From Sphaerosporella brunnea (taxonomy: Eukaryota > Ascomycota > Pezizomycetes > Pezizales > Pyronemataceae): a stretch of 64,000 bases of DNA. The notes under the pieces were generated by a model. It was not told the DNA's origin and ran no database searches. It saw nothing but the letters and a program-made list of their open reading frames with translations. Numbering within the stretch: the stretch's first letter is position 1; every line of letters starts with the position of its first letter. The translations under genes and the position numbers were made by a program. The stretch is from assembly GCA_008704415.1 (NCBI GenBank), contig VXIS01000078.1, positions 62,001 through 126,000 on the forward strand, given 5' to 3'. Positions 12,734 through 24,815 of the stretch are shown here, one piece after another.

Positions 12734-12744
12734 GGAATCGAACA
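12734..12744 (-). promoter_or_regulatory. B-box-like TFIIIC site in the TFC3/SelW-like divergent promoter
   Basis: The minus strand reads TGTTCGATTCC, 10 of 11 matches to the B-box consensus GGTTCGANTCC, 83 bp upstream of the TFC3 ATG. No complete tRNA can be folded around it: the T-arm needs an 8-base loop and no anticodon arm is found. A T-rich tract (TCTTTTCTTTT) lies just downstream on the same strand. It could be a chance match, a decayed tRNA, or an extra TFIIIC site. Confidence 0.4.
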
Positions 12745-12866
12745 CACTTCAAATTGACTCACGTGGAAGCAGGCGGCTTGGCGTTGACTACCCGGCAACC
12801 CCGCATGAACTAACGCAACTTGCCGTCCGAGACCGGGTCCATCCTTCTCAAAACGAAACCACCAAA

Positions 12867-13470
12867 ATGGAAAGCATCGTGTATCCCCGAGTGACCATTC
12901 AATACTGCACACAGTGCAAATGGCTTCTGCGTATGCAGCCCCACTTCTCGCGGGTCCTTCACTTCTTGTGCTGACAGCTCGACAGGTGCTGCATACGTAA
13001 GTTGGCGCGTTGTATCGGACACATGATTTTCAATGTTTACTCATGATTGGAAGTTTGCCCAAGAGCTTCTTTCGACGTTCTCCACAGCGCTGGGTGAGGT
13101 ATCACTCCAACCGTCAACTGGTGGTACGTTCGTGGTGAACATCTACCACCAAGATGCATCCACAAAAGAAGCAAAAGTAACGACATTATGGGATCGCAAG
13201 ACAGAGGGCGGGTTTCCGGAGACCAAGGTCGGAATCTTCATTCTGAAAGATATCAGCAATTTTTGACCTCCGCAGGTACTCAAGCAACGAGTGAGAAATG
13301 TTATCGACCCTGAACGCAACCTGGGTCATGTGGATGGGAAGAAAGCAATCAAGACGGGTGCTGAGGCGTCATCCTCGGCAGCTGTTGCTGAGGACACTCC
13401 GAAAACCGAGGGTCCAGCCTGTGTGCCCAAGAGTGATGCTACTGGGGAGGTGTGCGAGGATTGTCAGTAA
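12867..13470 (+). CDS. SelW/Rdx-family thioredoxin-like protein (Cys form)
   Basis: Small thioredoxin-fold redox protein related to selenoprotein W; its role in fungi is not established. Four exons: 12867-12930, an 11-nt micro-exon 12986-12996, 13054-13227 and 13276-13470; 147 aa. The micro-exon is required to give the Rdx core KWLLRAAYFAQELLSTF. The redox motif is CTQC at residues 14-17 (YCTQCKW), with Cys where animal homologues carry selenocysteine. Conserved GEVSLQPSTGG and TLWDRKTEGGFPE follow, and then LKQRVRN..DPERNLGH. The tail is Ala/Ser/Thr-rich and ends CEDCQ. The ATG has a good context (CAAAATGG). It shares a 215-bp promoter with TFC3. Confidence 0.88.
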
Positions 13471-13925
13471 TCCAATTGCCTGAATGTCATTTATTTATGT
13501 GGTAGAGCTCCAAGGAAAACAGGTGGGCTCGCAAAGCCGGTAATATTTGTTTTGCTATTTCTCCCGTTTCACCGCTGCCCCTAGAGTTTTTACTCTCATT
13601 ATTGAGTTTGATCCAAGGCCAACCTGATGTGTGACTGGAGATCAAAAGCCTAGCAACCAAGCGGACCAAGGCTGCCGCAGCCAGAGGATCCTCGGGCCAC
13701 GACAAGCGCCACCGCACGAATGAATGACGTACCTCCGAGGACTTCAGTAGCCGTAGTGAATAACCTTATTCGGATATCGAGGCCGATTGGAGGCTACAGT
13801 GCCGGGTCGTGGCAACAGCCCTCAAACGTCACAGTCTCATGACCGAGCGGTACATATTTCTCTCTCTCCCTACCCGAACCTCTTCCGGCATTTGCTTTTC
13901 CCCCTCCAAAGCGCAGCCCGCCACA
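13471..13925. other. Intergenic, nothing recognised
   Basis: 455 bp between the SelW-like stop and the CsbD-like start. No RNA gene, repeat or convincing reading frame seen. Confidence 0.5.
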
Positions 13926-14373
13926 ATGCAGCCCGTAACGTTTACCCGTACCGCCCATCGGATGTTCTCTACAACTCGGACGATGGCAAACGCAACACCA
14001 CCTTCTCAGCCACTGGCACATCTAAAGTATTTGGAGGGTACCGCAGCTGTATGTACGACCGCGTACCTGTTTTGGGAATGGAAGGGACGTTCACTGAATC
14101 CAAGGATCATGGCAGGAGGTGTTAGGAACAGTGTTTTCTCGCTGCAAGCTTAGAGACGCCGGAAAGCACATCAAAGAGTCAGCCATCGCTGATATGCGGA
14201 AGGCGAAGGAGATTGCGGATAAAAAGGTCATGGCAAAGATTGCGGAAGAAAGCCCCACGAGACTCAGCGTGGAGGGGAAGACGGAAGGGCTGCTTGGGAA
14301 AGTTGTTGGCTGTCAAGGAATGAAGGAACGAGCGGAGGCCAAGATCAAGACGGCACAGCATAAGGTAGGGTAG
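13926..14373 (+). CDS. CsbD-like small protein with probable mitochondrial presequence
   Basis: Exons 13926-14048 and 14116-14373 give 126 aa. The N-terminus (MQPVTFTRTAHRMFSTTRTM) is rich in Arg, Ser and Thr and lacks acidic residues, as in a mitochondrial targeting peptide. The body has two repeats of the Gly-x(3)-Glu-x(2)-Gly kind (EGTAAEVLGTV and EGKTEGLLGKVVG) followed by amphipathic charged helices, which resembles fungal CsbD/YjbJ-type stress proteins. The family's biochemical role is unclear. The intron has donor GTATGT and acceptor GGCAG. Assignment is by general resemblance only. Confidence 0.6.
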
Positions 14374-14714
14374 AGAAAGTGAACACTTCATGTACTATAG
14401 TAAGCATTGTGGATTTGGGACGTTTGTGCTCAATTCAAGGCCATTCATGAGTTATCATTCGAGAGACCATCTACTTCCATTCTTCTTAGCAGACGCTAAG
14501 AGTTCAGGATGTCTTTGCAAAATTCCGCATTACTATAGTTGAATGCAAGGCTTTTTTATGCATATTTCAGTTGAGCCTGTCACAACTGCAGGTGCCAGCT
14601 TTGACTGGCGTTGCACTAAAGACTCGGCTTGGCCATAGCACGTCCAACTGTGCTTGAACTCCCAACAATCGGCCACATCCCCACTACGACTTCACGACAT
14701 CACGACTTATCAAT
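14374..14714. other. Intergenic, promoter of SRP54
   Basis: 341 bp with no recognised gene or repeat; presumably the CsbD-like 3' end and the SRP54 promoter. Confidence 0.5.
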
Positions 14715-16537
<1,823 letters not shown>

Positions 16538-17769
16538 AATCGCTTGCACTACGTTTTGTTTCAAAGACCACAATGCGACACACACGGTCTGGTCTGGCTG
16601 GGTTGTTAGATGCGATGCCGGCTGCAGGCAGTTTTTCTGTCCGATCCGTATCGTCTTTATGTACGAGTGTCCCGCAGTGTTGTGTCAATGCCTGTACTCG
16701 CTAACACCGAAAAGCAATCAGTCCTTTTAACGTGACCGTGTATGTGTTACTTTCAGGGCAAGGGTTGCGTAGATCATAGCAGGGGACGGCCGTTTTTAAA
16801 AAATCGTCATATGACTATTATGTGACCCTTTTCCAGACGGTAACTGTTATATCATGCACAGGTAGAAGAAATGGTGATGTAATGGGTTTTCTAGAAAAAC
16901 GGTCGCCACAAAAAGGATATCCGGTGGTAAACACCATGATCGATCAGAAACCAGTGTTTGGTTAGACATAAACCAAAGTTAGGAGCAAACTCGAGTGACA
17001 TCGCGTGTTCTGCGAGTGACATCATGTGTTTCAGCAATTCATCAGCCATCGCGGCGATGGTGTTGAGTTTATCAATGAGCTGTACCTATGCAACAGGTAG
17101 GCTTCAGGCTTTGGCATAGTCACATCTCCCAGTCACTTTTTTATGCCGAGTCTACTGGTGGTGTCGCCTCAGTTTTGGGGGTTGAGACAGGCGAGGCGAC
17201 AGTCGGGTGCACGGCTCGACGGTGATCATGATGATGATGGGATGGTGGAGATGGCGGTGTCGGTTGCCAGCTGTGCGGCGAGGGTGCGGCGACGTGCGGA
17301 GAGTCGGCCATATAAGCTTTCAAACGTATAAGCCCATATAACGGTTATTATAATGGTTCGCAGTAAAAAACGGTTTTTGCTCATCAACCATCACCCTTAT
17401 GCGGCGCCATATTTTGGCTAAAAGAGCCATTATGTTGACCATTTTCAAAGTGTAATGGTGATTATAAGATCATCTATCTCTATAGAGCACTTGGGCAAAA
17501 CACGGAAAATTTAATCATAACACACACATACGTTTCACCCTCATTCTCCGCGATTAAAAATTGAGTGAAGCCGAACCTATAATGGCTCGCCATGTGGTCA
17601 CCACACGGATGTTCATTTGTGGTCATATAATGATCACACGACTATTTTCAAAAACGGCCAGGTATGTACGAGTACATCGACCGGAACTCCTCACCTCCCA
17701 TCGCCTCGTCACCCCATCAACTACTCGGTCAACAGCTGCTGCTCCATCATATTTTCTCATCAAGACCCG
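16538..17769. other. Intergenic gap holding a degenerate TIR element
   Basis: 1.2 kb, AT-rich in its right half. No gene recognised; see the inverted-repeat entry at 16786-17660. The F-box gene promoter must overlap the element's right end. Confidence 0.55.
16786..17660. mobile_element. Degenerate ~875-bp element with ~40-bp imperfect TIRs
   Basis: The left end reads ACGGCCGTTTTTAAAAAATC then GTCATATGACTATTATGTGACC. The right end (17621-17660), reverse-complemented, reads TGGCCGTTTTTGAAAATAGT then CGTGTGATCATTATATGACC. The two align along their length with scattered mismatches. No transposase frame lies between them. Target duplications were not found, so the class is unknown. Confidence 0.5.
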
Positions 17770-18891
17770 ATGTCTGTCTGTCTGCTCGGTCTTCCCCTAG
17801 AACTACTTTTGCACATCATCCGGTGTCTCTACGATCCCGACGACTATGATGGCTTTGCAGCCGATATCTTCTCGCTCCGTCAGACTTGTGGACAGCTCTC
17901 GCTCATTTCCAAGCCCTTCCATTATTCTGCGATACTGTCCCCCAACCTTAAGCGTGTCCGTGCATACCTTCGCCAGCCAGGTACCGACCCGCGGCTATCC
18001 TCGTGCAAAGAGAAGTTTTACCTGGAATGCGATGGAATAAGACTTTCTCTGCCAGATCTATTGCCGCGACTGCCGCGCTTAAAGAAACTGGTTCTGCACG
18101 GACCAACATTCCCCTATAGAAATATGTGGGCAGATGGGTATCTGGAGACACTCGAAGAGATGGAGTGTTATCTCTGCCCCGAAGGGGATACCTGGTGTTC
18201 GTGTACTAGTCCGTACAAGCTGGAGGGCCCCTTACTTTTGGCACCGAATTTGAAGCGTCTCTGTGTGGCGAACGTTCGGATCAGTCTTTCGATTGGGCCC
18301 GAACAAGGGATACGAACCACATGGCCAAATCTCACAAGCTTAAACATCAGAGGCATTATTTCATTTGGGAACCGCCCCCATTTCTTCTCAAGAGTTCCGA
18401 ACCTGAAGCAATTCACCTTCGAGGACATCCGTGAGAGGTACCGCAGTCTTGAATATGAAAGCACAGGTCTCAACCATGCCCTCAGCCAAGTCCGCAACAC
18501 CCTCGAAGCGCTCAAGGTCAGTCTTGTGCGACCCTGGAGCGAGGGAATTGGCCCATTCAGAGACTTTCCATGTTTGGTATCTTTGGCTATCCCGTGCGAA
18601 TGGATCTTCGACTCTGGAGCGGCGCCTGAAGCATTTCTTCCATCCGCTCTGCAAGAGCTCGAGCTCACATGCAGCGAAATCCACATTCCGTCCATTCGGG
18701 TCATGTTCGAGGCCGTCCGAAAGTCCCAGAATTCGCTCTTGCCGAACCTCAAAGTGTTGACTGTGGTGTCTCCCCTGGACAAACCCTTGTGCGAAGTGCT
18801 AAAGAAGGAGTTGGTCCCACTGTGTGGAAAATATGAGACTCATCCGGATCACACGGGAAAGAAGAAGTATACTTTCATAATCTCACATTAA
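17770..18891 (+). CDS. F-box domain protein with leucine-rich C-terminal region
   Basis: 373 aa from the ATG at 17770, a single exon. An F-box-like start (LLGLPLELLLHIIRCLYDPDDY...DIFSLRQTCGQLSLISKPF) occupies about residues 5-55. Then come irregular leucine-rich segments (LPRLPRLKKLVLHG, LAPNLKRLCV, WPNLTSLNIRG, LQELELTCSEI). Such proteins are substrate adaptors of SCF ubiquitin ligases; the target cannot be told. The open frame extends upstream to 17617, but that part is not F-box-like and overlaps the TIR element end, so I chose the internal ATG. Fungi have many fast-evolving paralogues. Confidence 0.72.
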   Translation: MSVCLLGLPLELLLHIIRCLYDPDDYDGFAADIFSLRQTCGQLSLISKPFHYSAILSPNLKRVRAYLRQPGTDPRLSSCKEKFYLECDGIRLSLPDLLPRLPRLKKLVLHGPTFPYRNMWADGYLETLEEMECYLCPEGDTWCSCTSPYKLEGPLLLAPNLKRLCVANVRISLSIGPEQGIRTTWPNLTSLNIRGIISFGNRPHFFSRVPNLKQFTFEDIRERYRSLEYESTGLNHALSQVRNTLEALKVSLVRPWSEGIGPFRDFPCLVSLAIPCEWIFDSGAAPEAFLPSALQELELTCSEIHIPSIRVMFEAVRKSQNSLLPNLKVLTVVSPLDKPLCEVLKKELVPLCGKYETHPDHTGKKKYTFIISH

Positions 18892-19233
18892 TCGGTCATG
18901 TTCCTTTCTACCTTGTACTTTACTGTCCTCAGACGCTGAATTTTCTGGTATGGTATGGTTTGCTCTTCATCACGACAGCTGCAGCGTGAACCCATTGGCA
19001 GACCTCGAGTGACATTGTATGATTGCACGGGTTCCCCTGTCGTGCCCAGCCCAGGATTCCCCATTAGAACACATCCGTATGGGATTTCGGTCTCAATGTC
19101 CCACTGACTTCCACAATGCCATATTCGGAACCTGCCGAATTCGAAAGCGCATTAAAATTTAAAACCCCCTGACATCCCAAGTTCCCAACCTCCCAGCAGA
19201 GCCATCAATTGCACCTGACGCCCTACCGGCAGC
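18892..19233. other. Intergenic, nothing recognised
   Basis: 342 bp between the F-box and ZIP genes; no feature supported. Confidence 0.5.
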
Positions 19234-20620
19234 ATGTCACGCCTATACCTACCGCGCAAGCTGTTCTTGCTCAGCCTAGCCGTGCTCGCGGGCGTGGCCC
19301 TCGTAGCAGCATCATCAGGGACCACGAACTCTACGAGCGCGTCGCAATCGCTCCTAGAACTCTCGATCCTTGACCTAGACCACAAGCTGCAAGAATGCAC
19401 GTTTGTGCAGGATCTCAACGCCGCGCGGGCGGCGGCAGCGCCAGTGACGAGCTCGCTCATGAAGCGGGTATTCGCATTCCTATTCCCCGCCGGGCCCGCG
19501 GTCAATTCGCTTCTGGCCACGGCATACATTTCTGGGCCTCCGAGTAATACTTAACACTTCTATCCCCCCCCCCCCGCTGCCGCACGTAAGGCTGAAATGT
19601 GTAGATTTCCTCCTCGCCCTGTGTCCCGCCGATATCGACCCCGCAAGCCTCAGCGTCATGGTCGCGTTCGCCGTGGGCGGACTGCTTGGCGATACCCTGC
19701 TGCATCTCGTGCCCCAGACTTTCATGGGTGAACCCCATGACGAGAAGGCCCACTTTGTGCTTAATGATCCTAACCGCAATGCGGTGCTGGGGCTGTTCAT
19801 TTTCATTGGGTTCGCGACGTTCGTGGCTATGGATAAGACGCTCCGGATTCTTACTGCTGGCACTGGAGAAGCAGGGGGGCATGGACACAGCCACAGCCAC
19901 AGCCATGCGGGGAGTGAAGGGGCAGGAACAGGCGCGGAGAAGACGGGGGACACTCGTGGACTGGTACAGCGCAAGGGGAAGCAATCCGGCTCTAAGGAGG
20001 AGGAGGAGGAAGAAGAAGAAGAAGTCAACAGCAAAGAACGCAAGCAGCCCTCACAGAGCGTCAAGCTCTCATCCCTCCTCAACCTGATCTCAGACTTCAC
20101 GCACAACATCACCGACGGCCTGGCGATGTCCGGCGCCTTCTACGCGGGCCCGCTGGTGGGCGCAACTACCTGCATGGCCGTCATGCTCCACGAAATCCCG
20201 CACGAAGTCGGCGACTTTGCGCTGCTGATCCAGGGCGGCTTTACGAAGTGGCAGGCCATGATGGCGCAGTTTGTTACTGCGCTTGGCGCCTTCACGGGCA
20301 CTTTGATCGGAATCGCGATCCAGGAGTATTCTGCCGCTGGTGGTGCGAACAAGGAGGGCGTCAAGATGGGAGAGGGCGTGTTGGGTACTGATCTGACCGC
20401 CGGAGATTTGGTGTTGCCTTTCACGGCGGGCACGTTCCTTTATGTCGGGTTCTCCGTCATTCCCGAATTGTTGGAGACGGGTAACAACAAAAAGGAGGAG
20501 GTCATCAAGACCTTGAAACAGGCGTAAGTTTTCTCAATGGCTGGTGGGACAGCTTGCTGATGACAATGTAGCGTGGCCATGGGTACCGGCTTTGCTTTGA
20601 TGTTCTTGATCTCGGAATAG
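19234..20620 (+). CDS. ZIP-family metal transporter (KE4/SLC39A7-like)
   Basis: Moves zinc (or a related metal) into the cytosol, in this subfamily usually from ER/Golgi. Exons 19234-19543, 19605-20523 and 20572-20620; 425 aa. The N-terminus has a signal-peptide-like segment (LFLLSLAVLAGVALVAAS). Membrane segments follow (MVAFAVGGLLGDTLLHLVPQ and NAVLGLFIFIGFATFVAM), then a His-rich cytosolic loop (GHGHSHSHSH) and an acidic run of Glu. The ZIP signature helices are present: HNITDGLAM and HEIPHEVGDFALL, supplying metal-binding His/Glu/Asp. Intron 1 contains a 13-base C run. The last exon encodes only 16 residues (AVAMGTGFALMFLISE). Similar to yeast Yke4; substrate not provable here. Confidence 0.88.
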
Positions 20621-20874
20621 ATGTGCTCTGTTTTAGAGGTATGATTAATATGGTGGATTTCCTTGAGTAAAGAAAGCACAGGCTCTCGTAGCAAAGTTAT
20701 CAAGTAATTGGCGTTCTTCAAACATTTTAGCATCGAAAGCAAACAAGAAAGCAAATACATAACTCCTAAAACAGGTGCAAACAAGAAACTAGCCCGATAA
20801 ACCATTTTTGGCCATCCAAAAACTCGTCACCCAGGTATGGTATCAAAACGTCCCTACTACCCATCTCCTCCCCC

Positions 20875-21989
20875 CTAGTCGCTGTGCTTTTCTGACCTTC
20901 CAATCATTCCTTCCATAATCCTTCTCTTCTTTCGAAAGTATTCCACAAACAAGTCCACCAGCTTATACACCCAATTGCCACTGACCATAACACCGCCCAC
21001 CACATTGATGATGCGAATCAAGAACCTCAAAAACGGCGTGCGATGCTCGGTGATGGTGAGGTTCAGCGGCTCAATATCGTACTTGAAGAAGATACCGGGG
21101 ATCTGGTAGTGCGAGACCTTTCTGGAGTGTTCCGTAACGCCATACTGGTTTGTGAAGAGGCTTCTGCCCGAAGTCTCGGAGTAATACTCGGTGGGCACGA
21201 CGTTGAGGTAGTACTGGAACTTGTAGAAGTGGTCCTCGGTAGTGGCAGTGACATCGTCGAGCGGGTTCACCAGCTTCGGATAGTACTCGCCGAAGCTGAG
21301 CTCATTGATGACGTGCGAGAAGTTGAACGAGTTGTGATCGATATGCTCGCCCACGTGCCCGTAGCCGTGGCCCTTGGCCGTGATGTGGAAGTCGCCCTGG
21401 ACGCGGTTGACGTGCATGCTTCCCGAGACCCTGCAGCTGCCGCGATCCTGCTTCCTGATGAACGCCAGCGGCCGACGCTTCGATTTGCCCCACTTGCTTT
21501 TCTTCGCCTTCGCGAGCACCTCGTACACGTGGTCCTCGCGGTCCCCCATGGCGACGATGCGGTGCGCGTTCGTGTCGTCGAACGACGTCGTCTCCTTCGT
21601 CAGTATCTCGCCCGCGAGGATCCGGTCCAACGCCGCGTCCTGCACGTTGATGTGCAGCGCCTCGCACGGCATCGCGACCGTGATGTCCAGGTTGATCTGC
21701 ATGCTGTGGCCGATGCCGTGCTCGACTCCGAACGCTTGCGTCTCGGTGCCGTCCAGGTGCTGCAGCAGCTCGTGCCACGTTAGGTACACGCAGAGCAGCG
21801 AGAGGATGATCGTCAGCGCCCCGCCGCGCGAGGACGACACACGGTACGTTTGCCGGGTTTTAGCTGTGCGCGCGTTAGCTCGGCTGGAGGTGACGTGGGG
21901 GCGCAAGGGCCAGTACGGAAGGCATCAAAGGTGCGGAGGCCGCTGCTTTTTTCCGGGCCGAAGAATTCGTCGTTGACAGAGGTACTCAT
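20875..21989 (-). CDS. ERV41: COPII vesicle protein Erv41 (ERGIC2 family)
   Basis: Erv41 pairs with Erv46 as a retrograde receptor cycling between ER and Golgi. Exon 1 is 21989-21917 and exon 2 is 21863-20875; 353 aa. The join gives the family N-terminus GLRTFDAFPKTRQTYRV. One membrane segment follows (ALTIILSLLCVYLTW), then the luminal start FGVEHGIGHSMQINLDITVAM...LHINVQDAALDRILAG. The central GDFHITAKGHGYGHVGEHID and NFSHVINELSFGEYYPKLVNPLD are typical. A second membrane segment lies near the C-terminus (FLIRIINVVGGVMVSGNWVY) before a basic tail. Two-TM topology and length fit the family. Confidence 0.93.
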
Positions 21990-22354
21990 CGCTGCTGGAG
22001 GAGTTGTGGGTGGTTCATTGGTAGGTGAAGTTTAGCTGGAGCTCAAGGTGTTGGCGCATTGGATGTTTGGGGCCCCGGAAAAGGACAGAGTTGCGCACCA
22101 CTCCGGCGGCTCGGTGGTCTATCATGGAACGTCACTCGAGCCAGGCGTGGACAAAGTCACCGGCAAAATTGACTGTTTGGCTGTTTTCATCAGGGGCAAA
22201 GAATCCGAAACGGTATGTAATCACTCGGGCAACAACCTTTGAATGAAAAACCGCTTCGCTTCGTGTGTATTTCTGCCCGTCAAAGGTGTACAATGCGAGC
22301 GCTTCCACAGCTTTCGGCCTTCCCGCGGGCCAGTTACCCAGAGTTGCATGTGGC
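21990..22354. other. Intergenic, nothing recognised
   Basis: 365 bp between the ERV41 start and the translin stop; no repeat or RNA gene seen. Confidence 0.5.
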
Positions 22355-23468
22355 CTAATCCTTGTCCATCTTGTTTTCTACATCCTCCTCCTTCTTGATT
22401 CCCACGTGTTCCTCCGTCGGCGCCTCAGATGCAATCAGGTTTCTCACGACCAAGTCATAATAGATGTCTTCAACCTTCTTGACGTTGTACTTCAGGCCAT
22501 CACTTCTCCTCCGAAGTGAATCATTTTTGAGGTTGAGCACCTGGAAGCTGGAGTGGATATCCTTGACAAAGGTACTGATCAGCTGGGGCCTCTTGAAGTC
22601 GCGCTGCGTAACAGCGTTGGTCATGAGACGGGACTATGTGGTAATTAGCAGACGGAATGCTGTGTCGAGGCGCAGAACTTTACCAATTCCTCGACCAAGG
22701 AGATGACGGCGTGAAGGTACTCCTCAATCGTGATGTGAAACTTGTCCTCCGTCTGGAGGTTGACAGGAACTACATCCATCAGCACCTTACTTAACCCGCA
22801 GCACATAGTCCCAACCTTCAAACCGTTCTCCGACCTCTTCAATCGTCAACAACGCATTTCCTGGCTGAGGAGTATCCGTGGTGTACATTCTCTCAAGCCA
22901 AGTCTCCAGCAATACCAGAAAGGTCTGCGACCGAGATTAGACCAATCCCCTACCTCCCGAAAGTAAAGAAATACCCACGAGGTTCTGGAGATCTCTCGAC
23001 CACAGTCCATTGTACTTGTAGTATGGATACGCCTTGACGGTCTCGATGAGTCCGTGGAGTTCTTTACGGGCGTTCTCGAAGTACGGCTTGGTTTTGGCGA
23101 CCAAGTGGGGGACTGTGGGCGCGCAATTGCTTCAGCATGGGTTCGAGCGAGCCATCGCGAGTAGTACGGTACCTTCGGACGGCGGAACAGAGTGGACGCG
23201 CGAGAGCATGGAGTTGATCTGCTTCGCTAGTCCTGTTAGTCGCTATAATTTCCAGTAACTGGTAAAAAATTGGAGGAACAAACACTGCTTATCAAGGCTC
23301 TTCAGGTTGTCCCGGATTTCCTAATGGCTTGCTCAGCTCCATGCGGGCTGGAGAACAAGACAGATAAAAGCGTACCTCTTTGACCTGCGCATCACGCTCA
23401 ATCTGCTCTTGGACGGTAGCGAAGATGTCGTGGTCGATCGCCGTGTAAGGAGTGGTAGAATCCGCCAT
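22355..23468 (-). CDS. TSN1: Translin
   Basis: Octameric ssDNA/RNA-binding protein; with TRAX it forms the C3PO endoribonuclease. Seven short exons read: 23468-23376, 23320-23284, 23226-23173, 23112-22979, 22924-22816, 22769-22684, 22633-22355; 263 aa, all in frame. Diagnostic segments: SKQINSMLSRVHSVP; VAKTKPYFENARKELHGLIE; VKAYPYYKYNGLWSRDLQNL; FHITIEEYLHAVISLVEELSRL; then the DFKRPQLISTFVKDIHSSF and LRRRSDGLKYNVKKVEDIYYD block. Splice choices at exons 2/3 and 5/6 are my best fit to the family (donor GTTTGT with acceptor CTAG; donor GTTGGG). The tail is Lys/Glu-rich. Overall identity is firm; individual junctions need RNA data. Confidence 0.9.
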
Positions 23469-23844
23469 CTTCGAACTGTTGTGTGAGGTTGGTTGCTATC
23501 GCAGTGACGAAAGGCTGGTTAGTGGGGCAGAAGCGCGCAGAGCTTGGCGCGGGATCTTGCGACGCGCATGAGAAACCACAAGCTCGTGCAGATCTTTTCG
23601 AGCGATATCCAATGACTCCCACTAAGTAATCCCTAGCAAAGGTACAAGGTTTTAATTCACCCACACGATTCGTAATGCCCAACACAAAACGACAATGTGA
23701 TAGAAAAAAAAAACAGCGGGCGCTGTATTTACTGCAATTTTTGCGTACTATACTTCGTATTGATAAAACTTGAAGACACTTTAAACCGACCATAACCACC
23801 GGGCATTTTTTTTTCTTTGGGGCATTAACCCACATTAGCATATA

Positions 23845-24776
23845 AAAGGGCGGGCATTGTAGAGTATCCCTTGGACGGGCGAAACAGGGGTTGATCTCTC
23901 CTATGCAGTAGTCTATTGATCTAACCGTACAAGGCAAGAAAAGAGTCTATTGATCTAACTGTACATGGCAAGAAAATACCAGCAAATCCCCTCGCGCCAT
24001 TAAAAGACAGAATGCGGCGGCAGCCTCCCCAGGCTGGTAGGTACTGTGCCTTAAGCCGACGGCAGCCTCCCCAGGCATGCCGCCGGCCATCTCTAAAGGT
24101 GCCTTAACGGCATGAATTCGTCAACAGAGCTGAAGATAACGTTCGTATCTGCACTGAATCGACCGATGGAGGCCGCCTGCTTTACCTACGTGGCTGTTCC
24201 AGCTGCTCCAACGCCGCATACGCTCCCAGTCGGCATATCCAGCAGCTCCCAGTCGGCATATCCGTCAGCTCCTAGGCCGAATACGCCCCCATAACTGCTC
24301 CAACGCCGTATACGCTCCCAAAGCAGCTCTCAGGCCGTATACCAGGCCGTATACACTCCCATATACGCTCCCATAGCTGCTCCTAGGCTGACAATCCGTC
24401 AGCTCTCAGTCGGCTCTTACGAGGCCTATCCGACAGCTCCCAGTCGGCTCTTAGTCGGCCTATCCGTCAGCTCCCAGTCGGCTCTTAGTCGGCCTCCCAG
24501 TCGGCCTATTTTTCAGCTCCCAGTCGGCTCTTAGTCGGCATATCCGTCAGCTCCAACGCCGCATACGCTCCCAGAGCAGCTCCTAGGCCGTATACGCTCT
24601 CATAAGTCTGAGGGTGAGGTTCTAGTACGTGCTTTTCTCGATGGCATAATTAGGACGTGTACAGTTAGATAAATAGGCTATTTTCTTGCTATGTACGGTT
24701 AGATCAATAGACTACTGCATCGGGGAGATTAACCCCGGTTTCGCCCGTCCATGGGATAAAGTACGTTCCCACCCTG
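23845..24776. mobile_element. Non-autonomous TIR element with >100-bp arms and a minisatellite core
   Basis: The left arm (about 23845-23975) and the reverse complement of the right arm (about 24655-24776) share TGGACGGGCGAAAC, then GGGGTT-ATCTC-CC-ATGCAGTAG, then GTCTATTGATCTAACCGTAC and a second, diverged copy of the same motif. Outer ends remain similar (AAGGGCGGGCATTG against CAGGGTGGGAACG). The right end read inward, CAGGGTGGGAAC, resembles hAT-type termini. No clear target duplication was found. No transposase; the interior is CG-rich tandem repeats. Confidence 0.65.
24195..24600. repeat. Degenerate tandem repeat (TCAGCTCCCAGTCGGC family)
   Basis: Many copies of units such as CAGCTCCCAGTCGGCTCTTA and GTCGGCCTATCCGT, mixed with GCTCCAACGCCGCATACGCTC units and GGCCGTATACGCTCCCA. 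Spacing is irregular (roughly 20-35 bp). No conserved spacer/repeat alternation as in CRISPR. It is the core of the surrounding TIR element. Confidence 0.75.
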
Positions 24777-24815
24777 TACTCTAGTACGTATCGAACGGAG
24801 GTTATTGAGACCCCC

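Noticed and set aside
12725..12860. Possible tRNA gene on the minus strand (B-box, 7-bp AGGATGG/CCATCCT pairing, poly-T)
   Set aside because: The T-arm needs an 8-base loop, and no D-arm or anticodon arm with a sensible anticodon could be folded; kept only as a regulatory-site candidate.
21043..21783. 246-codon plus-strand open frame over ERV41
   Set aside because: Antisense shadow of a GC-rich exon; the sense strand gives a complete Erv41.
24195..24600. CRISPR-like array
   Set aside because: Eukaryotic context; units vary in length and have no unique spacers, so it is a minisatellite.
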